From Bacillota bacterium (GTDB lineage: Bacteria; Bacillota_A; Clostridia; Lachnospirales; Lachnospiraceae): a stretch of 59,028 nucleotides of DNA. The notes under the pieces were generated by a model, which worked only from the letters and a program-made list of their open reading frames with translations, did not search any database and was not told the origin of the DNA. The stretch spans positions 1-59,028 of the forward strand of contig JAEYMU010000010.1 in the NCBI GenBank assembly GCA_023407175.1, given 5' to 3'. The position numbers and the translations under genes are program-made. Shown piece after piece: positions 1 to 8,884 of this stretch (its first letter is position 1; each line of letters opens with the position of its first letter).

Positions 1-215
1 TCCACCAGGATGGTGTCGGTGGTGGTTGTGCCGGAGATGGTCAGCTCCGCGGCTGTTTTTATGAGCAGTACGCCGCTCTCATAGGTGTAATCCGTACCCT
101 CCGTACCGCCCAAGACGGTGAGGTCTCCGCCCTGGGCCGATGCTCCGGCCGGCAGCAGCGAAAGCATCAACACGGCGGCCAATAGAGCTGCTAAAAATCT
201 TTTGGTCTTTTTCAC
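1..215 (-). CDS. Secreted surface protein, N-terminal part only
   Basis: Partial gene running off the left edge; only the first 71 codons are present. It starts with GTG behind a good GGAGG ribosome binding site. The N-terminus is a textbook signal peptide: KKTKR, then a long Ala/Leu-rich core, then an AGASAQ cleavage region. After it comes a Gly/Thr-rich beta-type stretch (LTVLGGTEGTDYTYESG, then TISGTTTTDTI). This style is common at the start of Lachnospiraceae cell-surface proteins with carbohydrate-binding or beta-solenoid repeats. Export is well supported; the mature function cannot be judged from this fragment. Confidence 0.6.
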   Translation of the reverse strand, partial: MKKTKRFLAALLAAVLMLSLLPAGASAQGGDLTVLGGTEGTDYTYESGVLLIKTAAELTISGTTTTDTILV

Positions 216-234
216 CTGTTTTTCCTCCAATCTT

Positions 235-600
235 TTATTCTTTGAATTTTCCAGGCTTATCGGCAGGGGGCCCTTCCCTGATTCCGCTATCCCCAAGCAG
301 CTTGATCAGATTTTTACAATCCGCCCGGATGTAGACGCATTGCTCCTGTGTCAGGTATCCTGCCACCTGTGCCATCTCGATAATATAATCCGCTTCCATA
401 ACAAGCGCTGCCGCCTGCTTTGCTTTTTTTCCCTGCTGCCTGCCTTCCAACCATGCGCGGCAGGCAAGCCCGGTTTCGACTCCACAGTCCAGCAGCCGTT
501 CACACAGGGGAAAACCCCGCTGATCCGTCCGCAAAAACTGCACAAGCTCCGCAATACGAATGGAAAAGTCAAAGCCCTTTTCCCGAATCTTATCCTTCAT
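235..600 (-). CDS. Four-helix-bundle protein (S23/IVP-like)
   Basis: 121-residue helical protein. The pattern KGFDFSIRIAELVQF, then LCERLLDCGVETGLACRAWLEG, then a final helix LTQEQCVYIRADCKNLIKLL is that of the four helix bundle family first seen in 23S rRNA intervening sequences. Members are small, soluble and of unknown role, often beside mobile or variable DNA. I place the start at the ATG at 600, seven bases after AGGAGG. A TTG one codon earlier would be too close to the Shine-Dalgarno. It sits 19 bp upstream of, and on the same strand as, the secreted-protein gene at the window edge, so the two may be cotranscribed. Confidence 0.7.
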   Translation of the reverse strand: MKDKIREKGFDFSIRIAELVQFLRTDQRGFPLCERLLDCGVETGLACRAWLEGRQQGKKAKQAAALVMEADYIIEMAQVAGYLTQEQCVYIRADCKNLIKLLGDSGIREGPPADKPGKFKE

Positions 601-664
601 CAAAACACCTCCTGTTAACGATACTTATCATTGTAGTGCTTTGAGCTTGAAAAACAATTAGCCT

Positions 665-780
665 TGTATGAGGTTTTAAAAATATTTTTTTAAAGATTTT
701 TGATTGAAATTTGAAAAGTATGAGGTTTTTTATTGCGACGCTATTATATTTGGGCTTGATTTTGATAAAAACCTCATACA
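665..780. promoter_or_regulatory. Triple TATGAGGTTTT box upstream of the LuxR gene
   Basis: The sequence GTATGAGGTTTT occurs at 666-677 and 718-729, exactly 52 bp apart (about five helical turns). It occurs again inverted at 768-779/780. All three lie between the divergent four-helix gene and the MalT-like regulator. Spacing and orientation look like an operator, with autoregulation by the downstream regulator the simplest guess. The repeats are seen directly; the binding protein is inferred. Confidence 0.5.
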
Positions 781-846
781 CATCCTATGTTTTTCGTGCA
801 ATCCATGATGGAATATGCTATCATGAGAAAAATGGGAGGAATTTTT

Positions 847-3372
847 ATGGACAGCAATCTGTTAAATGAAAAATACATACCGGCAAAATTGCCTGATATC
901 TGTGCACCCAGACCTGCGCTTTTCAATACGTTCCATCAATATGCCAGGAAGCGGGTCATCCTCGTATCAGCCCCCGCCGGTTTTGGGAAGACGGTGTCCA
1001 CCCTCCTTTGGCTTGGGGCTTCGGGACGAAAAAGCATTTGGATCGGACTGGATGAATACGACGATTCCCCGGCTATCTTTTACAAGCTGCTTTGCGCCGG
1101 GATTCTATCCGCCTGCCCTGTGAGCGGCCCTATGGCGGAGCTGCTCAAAAGTCCGGCCTTTGCCTCCTCTCCGGCGGAGCATACCATCAGCCTTCTGTCC
1201 GGCCTTGAACCTGACACCGCGTCTTACGCGCTGGTGCTTGACGGCATGCACCTGATCAAAAGCAAGGAGATCAGAAAATCCCTGTCCTATGTTCTGAAAC
1301 GGCTGCCTCTGTCCTTTGTGACGCTGCTCCTGACCCGTGACGAGCATACCGAATATATGGAACCCTCGATCAGCGAAGGAAAGGCGGCACGGATCAACTC
1401 CGGGGAGCTGCTCTTTTCCGAACTCGAGATACAGAGCTATTTCAAAGCCTGCGGCCGTTTCATTACGCCGGAGGAAGCCCGGGCGGTCAAAGCCGTTACC
1501 GGCGGCTGGGCTATGGGCGTGCATGTGGTGGCTGAGAGCGGGCAGATGGAGCCTGGGACGAAAAGTAGTGATGAAGCATTGGCGCGGTATATCAGGCATC
1601 AGATTTGGGATCAATGTGACGGAGACCTGCAGGAGTTCATGCTGAAAACCTGCTCGGCGGATGAAATGACCGTAGAGCTTGCAAACCGCCTGACGGGCAG
1701 GAGAGACAGCGAAGCCCTGCTGGAGGAGCTTTGTGCCGCTAACTCCTTTGTCTGCCGTCCGGACGGGGAGCATTACCGGTATTACCATATATTTTTGGAA
1801 TTTTTAAGAAGCATGCTGGAAGCGAATACGGGCCTTGATAAAGCTGGCCTATACAAAACCGCCGCCGCCTACTACCGGGAAAGAGGCGAATATTACAGCA
1901 GTTTACGCTTTGCGGTAAAAGCGAAGGATTTTGAAACCCTTGCCTCCGGCATGCTGGCGATGCACGAATACACCGGCGTTTCCCTGCGGGACCTTTCCCT
2001 TTTGGGGGACAGCATCCCGGAGCGCTTTACGGACGATGACCCCTGTCTTCTCATCAGCCATACCTGGTACTATTATCTGCTTGGCGATGCACAGCGGTTT
2101 TGTGCCTGTCTGGACCGGCTGTATACCAGGCTGCCTGACATTGTGCAGCATTATAAACCGTTCATCAAGCATGCTCTTTTTATGGCGTCCATTGATTTTC
2201 GCCGCCCGATGCTCAGCGTATCGGAGCTGCTAACCCCCGAAGTCACCGCTGAAATTGCCAAGTACGAGGTCAGCGCGACCAGGCTGATGAAAACTCTGCC
2301 CTTTGTTCACCGCAGTCACAGGGATTACTCCGATTTTTTGCCGGACATTGAAGGCAATATGCGCAGGACCGATCCGGTGGCTGCCACCCTGCTGGGTGGG
2401 GATTGCCCCCCGATCTCCTATTCACTGCGTGCCCTGCTTTATTATGAAAAGAACATGCTAAAGGAAGCGGAGGCCTGCTGTGCCCAAGCTGTATCCGCAC
2501 TTTTGCCCGATGCGACAGCCGAGTTCAGCTTCAGCGCAAGCCTTACGCAAACAGCCATCCTGTTTGCACTTGGGCAAAATGCGGCGGCAGAAGCCAGACT
2601 TGCCGAAATACAAAAAGGCATCATCGAGCAAAATGCGGAGTACCTGTTGCCTAATTTTAAGGCTTACGAAACCCGGCTGCGCTTGTCTGACGGTGATAAA
2701 AATGCCGCCTCCGCATGGTTTGAGCATGCTTTTGTGACGCCTGCCAAGGATTTGGAGCTGTATAAAATTTTTCAGCATTTCACGACGGCCAGAGCCTATA
2801 TCGTTCTGGCAAAAACCGAGGAAGCCCTGCACTACATCCGAGGGCTCAAAAAGCTGGGCGAGGATTTCCGCCGTCCCCTTGACATGGCCGAAGCAAGCGT
2901 TCTGCAAGCAAGCCTTGAGTGGGCGCTGGGCAAAAGAAAGGAAGCGCAGAATACGCTGGAGCTTGCGCTGGCAGCTACACAGGAATACGGCTATGTGCGG
3001 ATCTTTGCGGAGGAAGGCGCGGCAGTCCTGCCCATTCTTCGCAAAATCTCCCTGCGAGCAGAGCGGGAAGGCTATACAGGATCACTGAAACCGCACTATA
3101 TCCATGAGGTCACCCTTGCCGCTTATGAGCAGTCCAAACGAAAAAAAGGACTTACTGTCCATCTAAATCCGAAGGCTGTCAAGCTGTCAAAGCAGCAAAA
3201 GCATATTCTGATCCTGCTTTCCAAGGGATATAAATACAAGGAGCTTGCGGAGCATACCGGACTTACGATTCACACGGTCAAATCCCATGTTACTGCCGCT
3301 TACAGCAAGCTGGATGTGAACAATTCCATGGACGCCGTGCTGAAAGCGCGGGAGCTGGGACTGATAGAATAG
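847..3372 (+). CDS. MalT-like ATP-dependent LuxR-family regulator
   Basis: 841-residue STAND-type transcription factor. The N-terminus has a Walker A (SAPAGFGKT, about residues 38-46) and a NACHT/NB-ARC-like region with LVLDGMHLI and LLLTRDEH. A long helical repeat region follows (about 350-760, TPR/MalT-like sensor). A C-terminal LuxR helix-turn-helix ends the protein (LSKQQKHILILLSKGY, then HTVKSHVTAAYSKL). Such proteins bind ATP and an inducer, multimerise and activate transcription. The start at 847 is chosen because GGGAGG lies just upstream. No enzyme operon follows, so its target is not obvious. The repeated boxes in its promoter suggest autoregulation. Confidence 0.85.
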   Translation: MDSNLLNEKYIPAKLPDICAPRPALFNTFHQYARKRVILVSAPAGFGKTVSTLLWLGASGRKSIWIGLDEYDDSPAIFYKLLCAGILSACPVSGPMAELLKSPAFASSPAEHTISLLSGLEPDTASYALVLDGMHLIKSKEIRKSLSYVLKRLPLSFVTLLLTRDEHTEYMEPSISEGKAARINSGELLFSELEIQSYFKACGRFITPEEARAVKAVTGGWAMGVHVVAESGQMEPGTKSSDEALARYIRHQIWDQCDGDLQEFMLKTCSADEMTVELANRLTGRRDSEALLEELCAANSFVCRPDGEHYRYYHIFLEFLRSMLEANTGLDKAGLYKTAAAYYRERGEYYSSLRFAVKAKDFETLASGMLAMHEYTGVSLRDLSLLGDSIPERFTDDDPCLLISHTWYYYLLGDAQRFCACLDRLYTRLPDIVQHYKPFIKHALFMASIDFRRPMLSVSELLTPEVTAEIAKYEVSATRLMKTLPFVHRSHRDYSDFLPDIEGNMRRTDPVAATLLGGDCPPISYSLRALLYYEKNMLKEAEACCAQAVSALLPDATAEFSFSASLTQTAILFALGQNAAAEARLAEIQKGIIEQNAEYLLPNFKAYETRLRLSDGDKNAASAWFEHAFVTPAKDLELYKIFQHFTTARAYIVLAKTEEALHYIRGLKKLGEDFRRPLDMAEASVLQASLEWALGKRKEAQNTLELALAATQEYGYVRIFAEEGAAVLPILRKISLRAEREGYTGSLKPHYIHEVTLAAYEQSKRKKGLTVHLNPKAVKLSKQQKHILILLSKGYKYKELAEHTGLTIHTVKSHVTAAYSKLDVNNSMDAVLKARELGLIE

Positions 3373-3387
3373 TACACCAAATCGTGG

Positions 3388-3891
3388 TCAATCCAGGCCC
3401 AAACTTGGAGCTGAACATACCACTGCGATTGACAGCAGCCAAAGGTAAAGCATTATGAATTTAAAGGTTGTAAACCAGGAGCATATGGTAGCCAAAGCGG
3501 GGTTGAATACAGGATATTGTCCAAGCATATATAAAAGCAATATGTTTTCAAAGATATCAAACAACGCTCGCAGCCCGCACACAATATAGAGGATTGTTTT
3601 AATATGCGGTGATACAAATACGGCATCCGAGATGGCAATCATGGTGATAAAAAAGCAAATAATAAAGATAAAATCCAGCACAAGGTACCTTTGGTAAGCG
3701 AGCCGTCCGCCTTCACTGATCTGTTCAAAGGTTTGCTTCACTATTTGACTGTTGTAATGAAAACGCATATCCAACAGACGAAAGGAACGGTCAAAGGTTT
3801 GAATACCTCGTATTCCGTGATCAGTCAGATACATGATCAGAAGACAGATTACAAATCCAAATATGCCAATTAATTTTATTGTTCCTGCCAA
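3388..3891 (-). CDS. Four-TM membrane protein of unknown function
   Basis: Small integral membrane protein with about four hydrophobic segments (near residues 5-22, 75-95, 98-120 and 140-160). A conserved-looking motif FDIFEN occurs before the third helix, and a large soluble loop lies between helices 1 and 2. I do not recognise a named family. The open frame reaches 3921, but only with a TTG inside a palindrome and no ribosome binding site. The TTG at 3889-3891 has AGAGAGG nine bases upstream and is preferred, giving 167 residues. It is divergent from the TetR gene and shares its operator region, so it may be that repressor's target. Confidence 0.55.
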   Translation of the reverse strand: MAGTIKLIGIFGFVICLLIMYLTDHGIRGIQTFDRSFRLLDMRFHYNSQIVKQTFEQISEGGRLAYQRYLVLDFIFIICFFITMIAISDAVFVSPHIKTILYIVCGLRALFDIFENILLLYMLGQYPVFNPALATICSWFTTFKFIMLYLWLLSIAVVCSAPSLGLD

Positions 3892-3918
3892 AGAAATGTT
3901 CCTCTCTTTGCTAATAAT

Positions 3919-4028
3919 CAAACCGCTATACTTGTAGCGGTTTGTATTTTATAGTATAATATGTCATAGGAAAAGAATCAATAAGCGGAGGTTAAGTGCT
4001 ACAAAGAAGACGAGTATGTAGCGGTTTG
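3919..4028. promoter_or_regulatory. TetR-type operator: TAGCGGTTTG palindrome plus half-site
   Basis: A perfect inverted repeat CAAACCGCTA / TAGCGGTTTG occupies 3919-3928 and 3935-3944 (6-bp spacer), between the divergent membrane-protein and TetR genes. A third exact copy of the TAGCGGTTTG arm lies at 4019-4028, just before the TetR ribosome binding site. Size and position fit autoregulation by the adjacent TetR protein together with control of the membrane-protein gene. Confidence 0.6.
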
Positions 4029-4047
4029 AACTATAGGAGAGCAAAGA

Positions 4048-4572
4048 ATGCTTCAAAGTAATAATACAACAGCACAACAGTCACAGCGGTGGATCCTTCA
4101 GGCCCTGCTGGAGCTGCTGGAGAAAACACAATATGATAAAATCAGTGTGTCGGAGATTTGCCGGAAAGCGGAGGTAGACCGCCGGACATTCTATCGCAAT
4201 TTTGATTCAAAAAATGATGTGTTGGAGCAGTATATCAGCCTTCTTCGTGAAGAGTATATTAAGATGTACGCAACAATTGACAATCCCGGTAAATATATTG
4301 CGGCAAAGATCTTTTTTGAATTCTGGAGTCAGCATTTATATTTTATCAGGAATATGAAAAAAAGTGGATTGAGTGATTTTATTTTTCAGCAATTTACAAA
4401 GTTTACAAAGGAACATACAGAGTTTCTGATTGGCGATAATGTCCGAAGGCTACCAATAGAATATGTATTAGCATATAGAATCGGGGGCTTTTGGAATGTA
4501 ATGCTGACCTGGGCGACTAGTGATGTAATGCTGTCCCCGGATGAAATGGCAGCTGTCATTTCTCAAATATGA
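4048..4572 (+). CDS. TetR/AcrR family transcriptional regulator
   Basis: 174 residues. The N-terminal helix-turn-helix is clear: TQYDKISVSEICRKAEVDRR, then TFYRNFDSKNDVLEQYI. The C-terminal ligand domain is the kind seen in TetR proteins that start with a short polar N-tail and recruit dimer partners through a four-helix bundle. The ligand is unknown. The ATG follows GGAG at a good distance. A perfect palindrome with a third half-site lies upstream. The gene is followed after 30 bp by a low-molecular-weight phosphatase on the same strand, so the pair is probably one transcript. Confidence 0.85.
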   Translation: MLQSNNTTAQQSQRWILQALLELLEKTQYDKISVSEICRKAEVDRRTFYRNFDSKNDVLEQYISLLREEYIKMYATIDNPGKYIAAKIFFEFWSQHLYFIRNMKKSGLSDFIFQQFTKFTKEHTEFLIGDNVRRLPIEYVLAYRIGGFWNVMLTWATSDVMLSPDEMAAVISQI

Positions 4573-4602
4573 CCAATCTATTAAGATAAGGAGTTAATAT
4601 AA

Positions 4603-5079
4603 ATGATAAAAGTGTTATTCGTCTGCCACGGCAATATCTGCCGCTCCCCGATGGCCGAATTTGTCTTTAAGGATATGGTAAAGAACAGGGGGCTAAATGA
4701 TTTGTTTCATATAGCCTCTGCGGCTACAAGCACAGAAGAAATCGGCAATGGGGTGCATTCCGGAACCAGAAAGGTATTAAGCAGGCTGAGCATCTCAACT
4801 GAGGGAAAACGGGCGGTACAGATGACGGTAAGAGATTATAATGAATACGATTACATAGTTGCCATGGAGCAAAGAAATATCACTAATATCCAGAGGATAA
4901 TAGGGAAGGATACACAGAATAAAGTAAAGAGGATATTAGATTATTCACAAAGGCCAAGGGATATAGACGACCCCTGGTATACCGGAGATTTCGAGCAAAC
5001 CTATGAGGAAATCAGGGAGGGCTGTGAGGCGCTGCTTCAGGCAATATTGGAGGAATACAAGCTTCAATTGGAGGCTTGA
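4603..5079 (+). CDS. Low-molecular-weight protein-tyrosine phosphatase
   Basis: 158 residues, the usual length. The P-loop signature CX5R is near the N-terminus (VCHGNICRSPMAE). The general-acid Asp occurs in the C-terminal DDPWYTGDFEQTYEEI stretch, where family members have D-P. It hydrolyses phosphotyrosine (or phosphoarginine) on proteins in the cytoplasm. AAGGAG precedes the ATG. Its pairing with a TetR regulator, rather than with an exopolysaccharide tyrosine-kinase cluster, leaves the substrate open. Confidence 0.9.
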   Translation: MIKVLFVCHGNICRSPMAEFVFKDMVKNRGLNDLFHIASAATSTEEIGNGVHSGTRKVLSRLSISTEGKRAVQMTVRDYNEYDYIVAMEQRNITNIQRIIGKDTQNKVKRILDYSQRPRDIDDPWYTGDFEQTYEEIREGCEALLQAILEEYKLQLEA

Positions 5080-5113
5080 GACAGGTCCCCGGAAGGGCAA
5101 AGATAGCTTATAT

Positions 5114-6292
5114 TCAGTGTTCGGAGACATTTTTGAATACAAGTTCATTTGCCACATGTTTGGCCGCACCGATTGCTGTGTTTTCTTCCTCCATATATTC
5201 GATTTTAAACCGGGTCAGCTCCTTAACGGAGGGGAGAATAGTTTCGTTATAGCCCTTTCTGATACCCCTGAAATATTCATCAAGCTTTAATTCCTTAGGA
5301 ATACTGATTACCACCAGGTCGAGCTCGTTCATTTTTACTATATTAGCGATGGCCAGACCGACCTGATAGCCGCCGTTAAAGATAATATCCCTTGCCAGAG
5401 GATCATTTTCCCTAAGCCTTGCCACAAGCCCGGCAAAATCATTTACCTGGGACAGGGGCAGGCTTTCCCTGTATATATTAAGCATATGGCAAAAGGAGGC
5501 GGTCATTTCCAGGCAACCCTTATTTCCGCAGTAGCAGGGCCTTCCTCCTCTTTCAATTACGATATGTCCGAAATTGCTGGAATTTCCGTTCTTTCCGTCC
5601 ACAAGGTTTTCCTTATAGTAATGGGCCGAGCCGAGGCCTCCCTTGTGCATTCTGATATATAGGAGACTTTTTCCGAGCAGGAGGTTAGCCTCAATATTTA
5701 CCATGGATATTAGGGTGATGTCATTATTAAGCAGGACAGGTACCTGGTATCTCTCTTCTAACAATTTGCAGATGGGTATGTTATTCCAGCCCGTTATTCT
5801 TTCTATATTGACAGAAATCCCTTTTCTAATATCGATCCGGCCAGGAAGGCCGACGCCGATTCCGAGCAGCTTTGCATTCAGGCCGTTGATAAAATTCTTT
5901 GCCTCTCCAATCTTATCATATAATAACTGCATCAGTTCCTCATAGGTGATATTTTCCCGGAAGGGAGTGTAGGAGGAAAAAAGAGTGTCCCCGCGTAAAT
6001 TTCCCACAACCAGATTCAGGGTTGGATAAAAAAGGATGATACCGATGGATAACAGGGTTTTATCATCGATATGAAAAAGCCGGGCGGCTCTTCCCCCGGT
6101 GGATTCCTTAAAGCCATTGCAGGAGATGATTTTATCCTCCTTTAAGTCCTGTAGGATTTTGAGTATGGTTGGGCGGCTGAGCCCGCTTTTATTGATGCAA
6201 TCCTCGATGGTAAGATTGCCGTACTTCTTGATGTAATATAGTACTCTGGAACGGTTGGGGGATTTTGAACTTTTTTCCTTGGAAAGTTCCAC
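5114..6292 (-). CDS. ROK-family transcriptional repressor (NagC/XylR type)
   Basis: 392 residues. The N-terminal winged helix is NLTIEDCINKSGLSRPTILK. The sugar-kinase-like fold follows with LGIGVGLPGRID and the ROK zinc motif CYCGNKGCLE (about residues 245-255). Such regulators bind a sugar or sugar phosphate and release DNA. The start is the GTG at 6290-6292 behind AAGGAGG; longer readings would begin inside the -35 box. It is divergent from a GH38 mannosidase, so mannoside or mannose-derived sugar control of that gene is likely. Confidence 0.85.
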   Translation of the reverse strand: MELSKEKSSKSPNRSRVLYYIKKYGNLTIEDCINKSGLSRPTILKILQDLKEDKIISCNGFKESTGGRAARLFHIDDKTLLSIGIILFYPTLNLVVGNLRGDTLFSSYTPFRENITYEELMQLLYDKIGEAKNFINGLNAKLLGIGVGLPGRIDIRKGISVNIERITGWNNIPICKLLEERYQVPVLLNNDITLISMVNIEANLLLGKSLLYIRMHKGGLGSAHYYKENLVDGKNGNSSNFGHIVIERGGRPCYCGNKGCLEMTASFCHMLNIYRESLPLSQVNDFAGLVARLRENDPLARDIIFNGGYQVGLAIANIVKMNELDLVVISIPKELKLDEYFRGIRKGYNETILPSVKELTRFKIEYMEEENTAIGAAKHVANELVFKNVSEH

Positions 6293-6347
6293 GAAGCGAT
6301 ACCTCCTTATTGAATGAATGCCTTGCTTTGTCAATTGATTAAAATTT

Positions 6348-6424
6348 ATTATAATGCAGGATAATATGACCGTCAACAGACTTTTGTAAAGTGGATTGAC
6401 ATAAGTTGCTGCGGGTTTTATATT
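6348..6424. promoter_or_regulatory. Divergent promoters for ROK and GH38 genes
   Basis: On the minus strand, TTGACG (6371-6376) and TATAAT (6348-6353) are separated by 17 bp and read toward the ROK gene. On the plus strand, TTGACA (6396-6401) and TATATT (6419-6424), also 17 bp apart, read toward the mannosidase. The two -35 boxes are only about 20 bp apart, so one bound repressor could silence both directions. Confidence 0.6.
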
Positions 6425-6471
6425 TAAGATATGTTGGACAAAATAAGGTCAATCTAAAGGCGGTAATAAGA

Positions 6472-8859
6472 ATGAATTGTAAAAATATGATTGTGGGACT
6501 TACCCATATTGATCTGGGATGGTTAAAGGGCAGGGAAGAAATGGCGGAGCTTTATGACATCTATATACTCCGTTTGCTGGATTTGCTGGACAGGGAGCCG
6601 GAGTTTACTTATCTGCTGGAGCAGGTGGTTCATTTGAAGGGCTTATTAAAAAGGAGGCCGGAGCTTTTTCACCGGTTAAAGGAATATATCAGGGCCGGGC
6701 GGGTAGAAATAGCTTGTGGTATGGCCTCTTCTATTGAGACCAATATCCCGGAAGGTGAGTGCTTTGTACGAAATATGCAGATTGGGCTGAAATGGATTGA
6801 AAAAAATCTTGGGGTAGAGGTTTCGACCTGTATGATGATAGATACCTTTGGGTTTCATCCTCAAATACCGCAGCTATTACGGCAATTCGGACAAAAGCAG
6901 CTATTTGCAAATCGCTTTGGGGCCGGGCAGCTTAAGGATACCTTCAGGGCGGTAGGCATAGATGGCAGCCGTATTCTGGTCGCGGGAAGGGATGTCAGCT
7001 GTCCCTGTGTAGAAAAAGGGCATGTGGTCTTTGGATTTTATACCAAATGGAGTCAAATTGACAGTCTGTTTCACGAGGTCAATACGAAGGAATATCTTAC
7101 GCCCCGGATTATCATTCCCTACACGGAGAACGAGGTTACACCAAGTTCACATATGATTGAACTTTTTGGCTCTCTTGATAAAAACGATTATTGTTTTTCA
7201 ACGCTTACCAGGTTCTTTCAGGAGCTTGATCACTCGAAGGAAGCATGGGAGGAGGTTTTTTGCGATCTGAATCCGGAATTTACCGGTACCTTTTCCTTAA
7301 GATGCAGCTTAAGAATTGAGAACAGGAGAATTGAGAGGCTCTTGTTGGAAGCGGAGAAATGGAGCAGCCTTATGCAGCTTAAGAAGGCGGACGGGCTTCT
7401 TAAGGAGGCCTGGTGGGAAATGGCCTATTTACAGACTCACGATATCATTTCAGGTTCCCATCAGACAGAAGTATATCTTGATTGTATGGAACGGTATAAG
7501 GCAATCGGAATTTGCGCAAGGGAGATAATAAAGGACTCCCTGTCGGAGAAAGCGGCTTTCATAGATTCTAAGCCCGGGATACATTCCTTTACTGTAATAA
7601 ACTCCCTCCCCTGGGACAGGGAAGAAATCATATCCATACCTGTCTGGAAGCACATAAAGGGTGTGGAGTGGATGAGCTTAGGGAATATGAAAATACCCTT
7701 TGTACTAAGGGAGCACGAGATAGCGGTAAGAGTCAAAATTCCGGCAATGAGCTGTGAAACAGTTTTCGTAAAGGAATCAGAAGGCTTTGGAGAAAAGCCG
7801 GAGGAAGTCTCTGCCACAGTAATAGAAAATGAATATATCCGCCTGGAGCTTGGCGGCGGCTATATGATAAAAAGCTTAACCGAGAAGGCATCGGGGAAAA
7901 TCTACATGGAAAATTGCAGGGATTTGCTTGTGCTTCAGGAGGATGACGGGAATTTTCAGATCGAAGCACCCAGGGGTACTGAAATTCCTGCGGGAGCCTA
8001 CGAATACTGGATTTCCTGCGAAAGTAACCGGTTTGGACAGGGTGTGACGCTGATGGGACATTTTCCTAAAATGCCTTGGAGTAATGTGGAAGAGGGAACG
8101 GATTGGAGCATAGATTTATTCTTACCCGATGGAAAACCCTATCTTGAAACCAGAATCAGGGTGGACTGGAAGGAGGAGAAAAGCCGTCTGCGGTTTAAGA
8201 TTGGAACAATACTGGGAGCCACGGACAATTATTATGAGATCCCTTTTGGAGTGACAAAACGCAGCCCCTACCGGGACAGAGCAACTGCCACAGGCGAATG
8301 GGCCGCACAAAGATTTGTTGCTATGGAAAACAATGGCTTTGGCCTGGCACTTGCTAACACGGGAGTGGTTGGAGCGGAAACAGCCGACGGGATATTAAAG
8401 ACTACCCTTTTGAGATCACCTTTTACGGAATTTGCCGGAATGATACCGGATGCTACCTCCTCCGAGCATGGCAGGCATACCTTTTTGTTCCGGCTGCTTC
8501 CTTACAGCAAGGGGTTGAAAAACGGCAAAATTCTTGAAACGGCACAGGAGCTCAACAACCCCATGCAGGTATTGGAAGGGATATGCGCTCCTGTGGCTGC
8601 ACGCTGCAGAATCAATCCTTCCCATGTGGTTCTGTCAGCAATAAAGGCAGCGGAGGATAAAAGCGGTGATATGATTTTAAGAATGTACGAAGCAGTGGGA
8701 GAAGAGACAGAGGCAACGATAGAGCTTCCCGGCTGCTCCTTTGCCTGGAGCAGTGACTTGATGGAAGCCAGAGGAGAAGAGCTGCAGTTTTGTGATAATA
8801 AATTAATCATAGGGATGAAGCCCTTTCAGATCAGAACAATCAGGGTAACACAAAGCTGA
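6472..8859 (+). CDS. GH38 alpha-mannosidase, cytoplasmic
   Basis: 795 residues without a signal peptide. The N-terminus has the GH38 metal-binding THIDLGW, then the substrate-binding GMASSIETNIPEGE region, and the nucleophile motif MIDTFGFHPQIPQLLRQFG near residue 125. Middle and C-terminal beta domains follow, as in bacterial enzymes that act on alpha-mannosides or mannosylglycerate taken up by the cell. The ATG at 6472 is chosen because a Shine-Dalgarno-like AAAGGCGG precedes it and earlier codons do not align with the fold. It is divergent from a ROK repressor and stands alone, without a transporter next to it. Confidence 0.85.
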   Translation: MNCKNMIVGLTHIDLGWLKGREEMAELYDIYILRLLDLLDREPEFTYLLEQVVHLKGLLKRRPELFHRLKEYIRAGRVEIACGMASSIETNIPEGECFVRNMQIGLKWIEKNLGVEVSTCMMIDTFGFHPQIPQLLRQFGQKQLFANRFGAGQLKDTFRAVGIDGSRILVAGRDVSCPCVEKGHVVFGFYTKWSQIDSLFHEVNTKEYLTPRIIIPYTENEVTPSSHMIELFGSLDKNDYCFSTLTRFFQELDHSKEAWEEVFCDLNPEFTGTFSLRCSLRIENRRIERLLLEAEKWSSLMQLKKADGLLKEAWWEMAYLQTHDIISGSHQTEVYLDCMERYKAIGICAREIIKDSLSEKAAFIDSKPGIHSFTVINSLPWDREEIISIPVWKHIKGVEWMSLGNMKIPFVLREHEIAVRVKIPAMSCETVFVKESEGFGEKPEEVSATVIENEYIRLELGGGYMIKSLTEKASGKIYMENCRDLLVLQEDDGNFQIEAPRGTEIPAGAYEYWISCESNRFGQGVTLMGHFPKMPWSNVEEGTDWSIDLFLPDGKPYLETRIRVDWKEEKSRLRFKIGTILGATDNYYEIPFGVTKRSPYRDRATATGEWAAQRFVAMENNGFGLALANTGVVGAETADGILKTTLLRSPFTEFAGMIPDATSSEHGRHTFLFRLLPYSKGLKNGKILETAQELNNPMQVLEGICAPVAARCRINPSHVVLSAIKAAEDKSGDMILRMYEAVGEETEATIELPGCSFAWSSDLMEARGEELQFCDNKLIIGMKPFQIRTIRVTQS

Positions 8860-8884
8860 TTTATATTTTACCAGCCTGGGGTTG

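Noticed and set aside
1105..1788. Long open frames on the opposite strand of the LuxR gene
   Set aside because: They lie wholly inside a well-supported GC-rich coding gene, lack ribosome binding sites and show no protein features.
3991..3997. Another GTTAAGT near the TetR gene, like the SARP-type box
   Set aside because: There is no GTTCAG partner 11 bp upstream and no matching -10, so it is probably chance.
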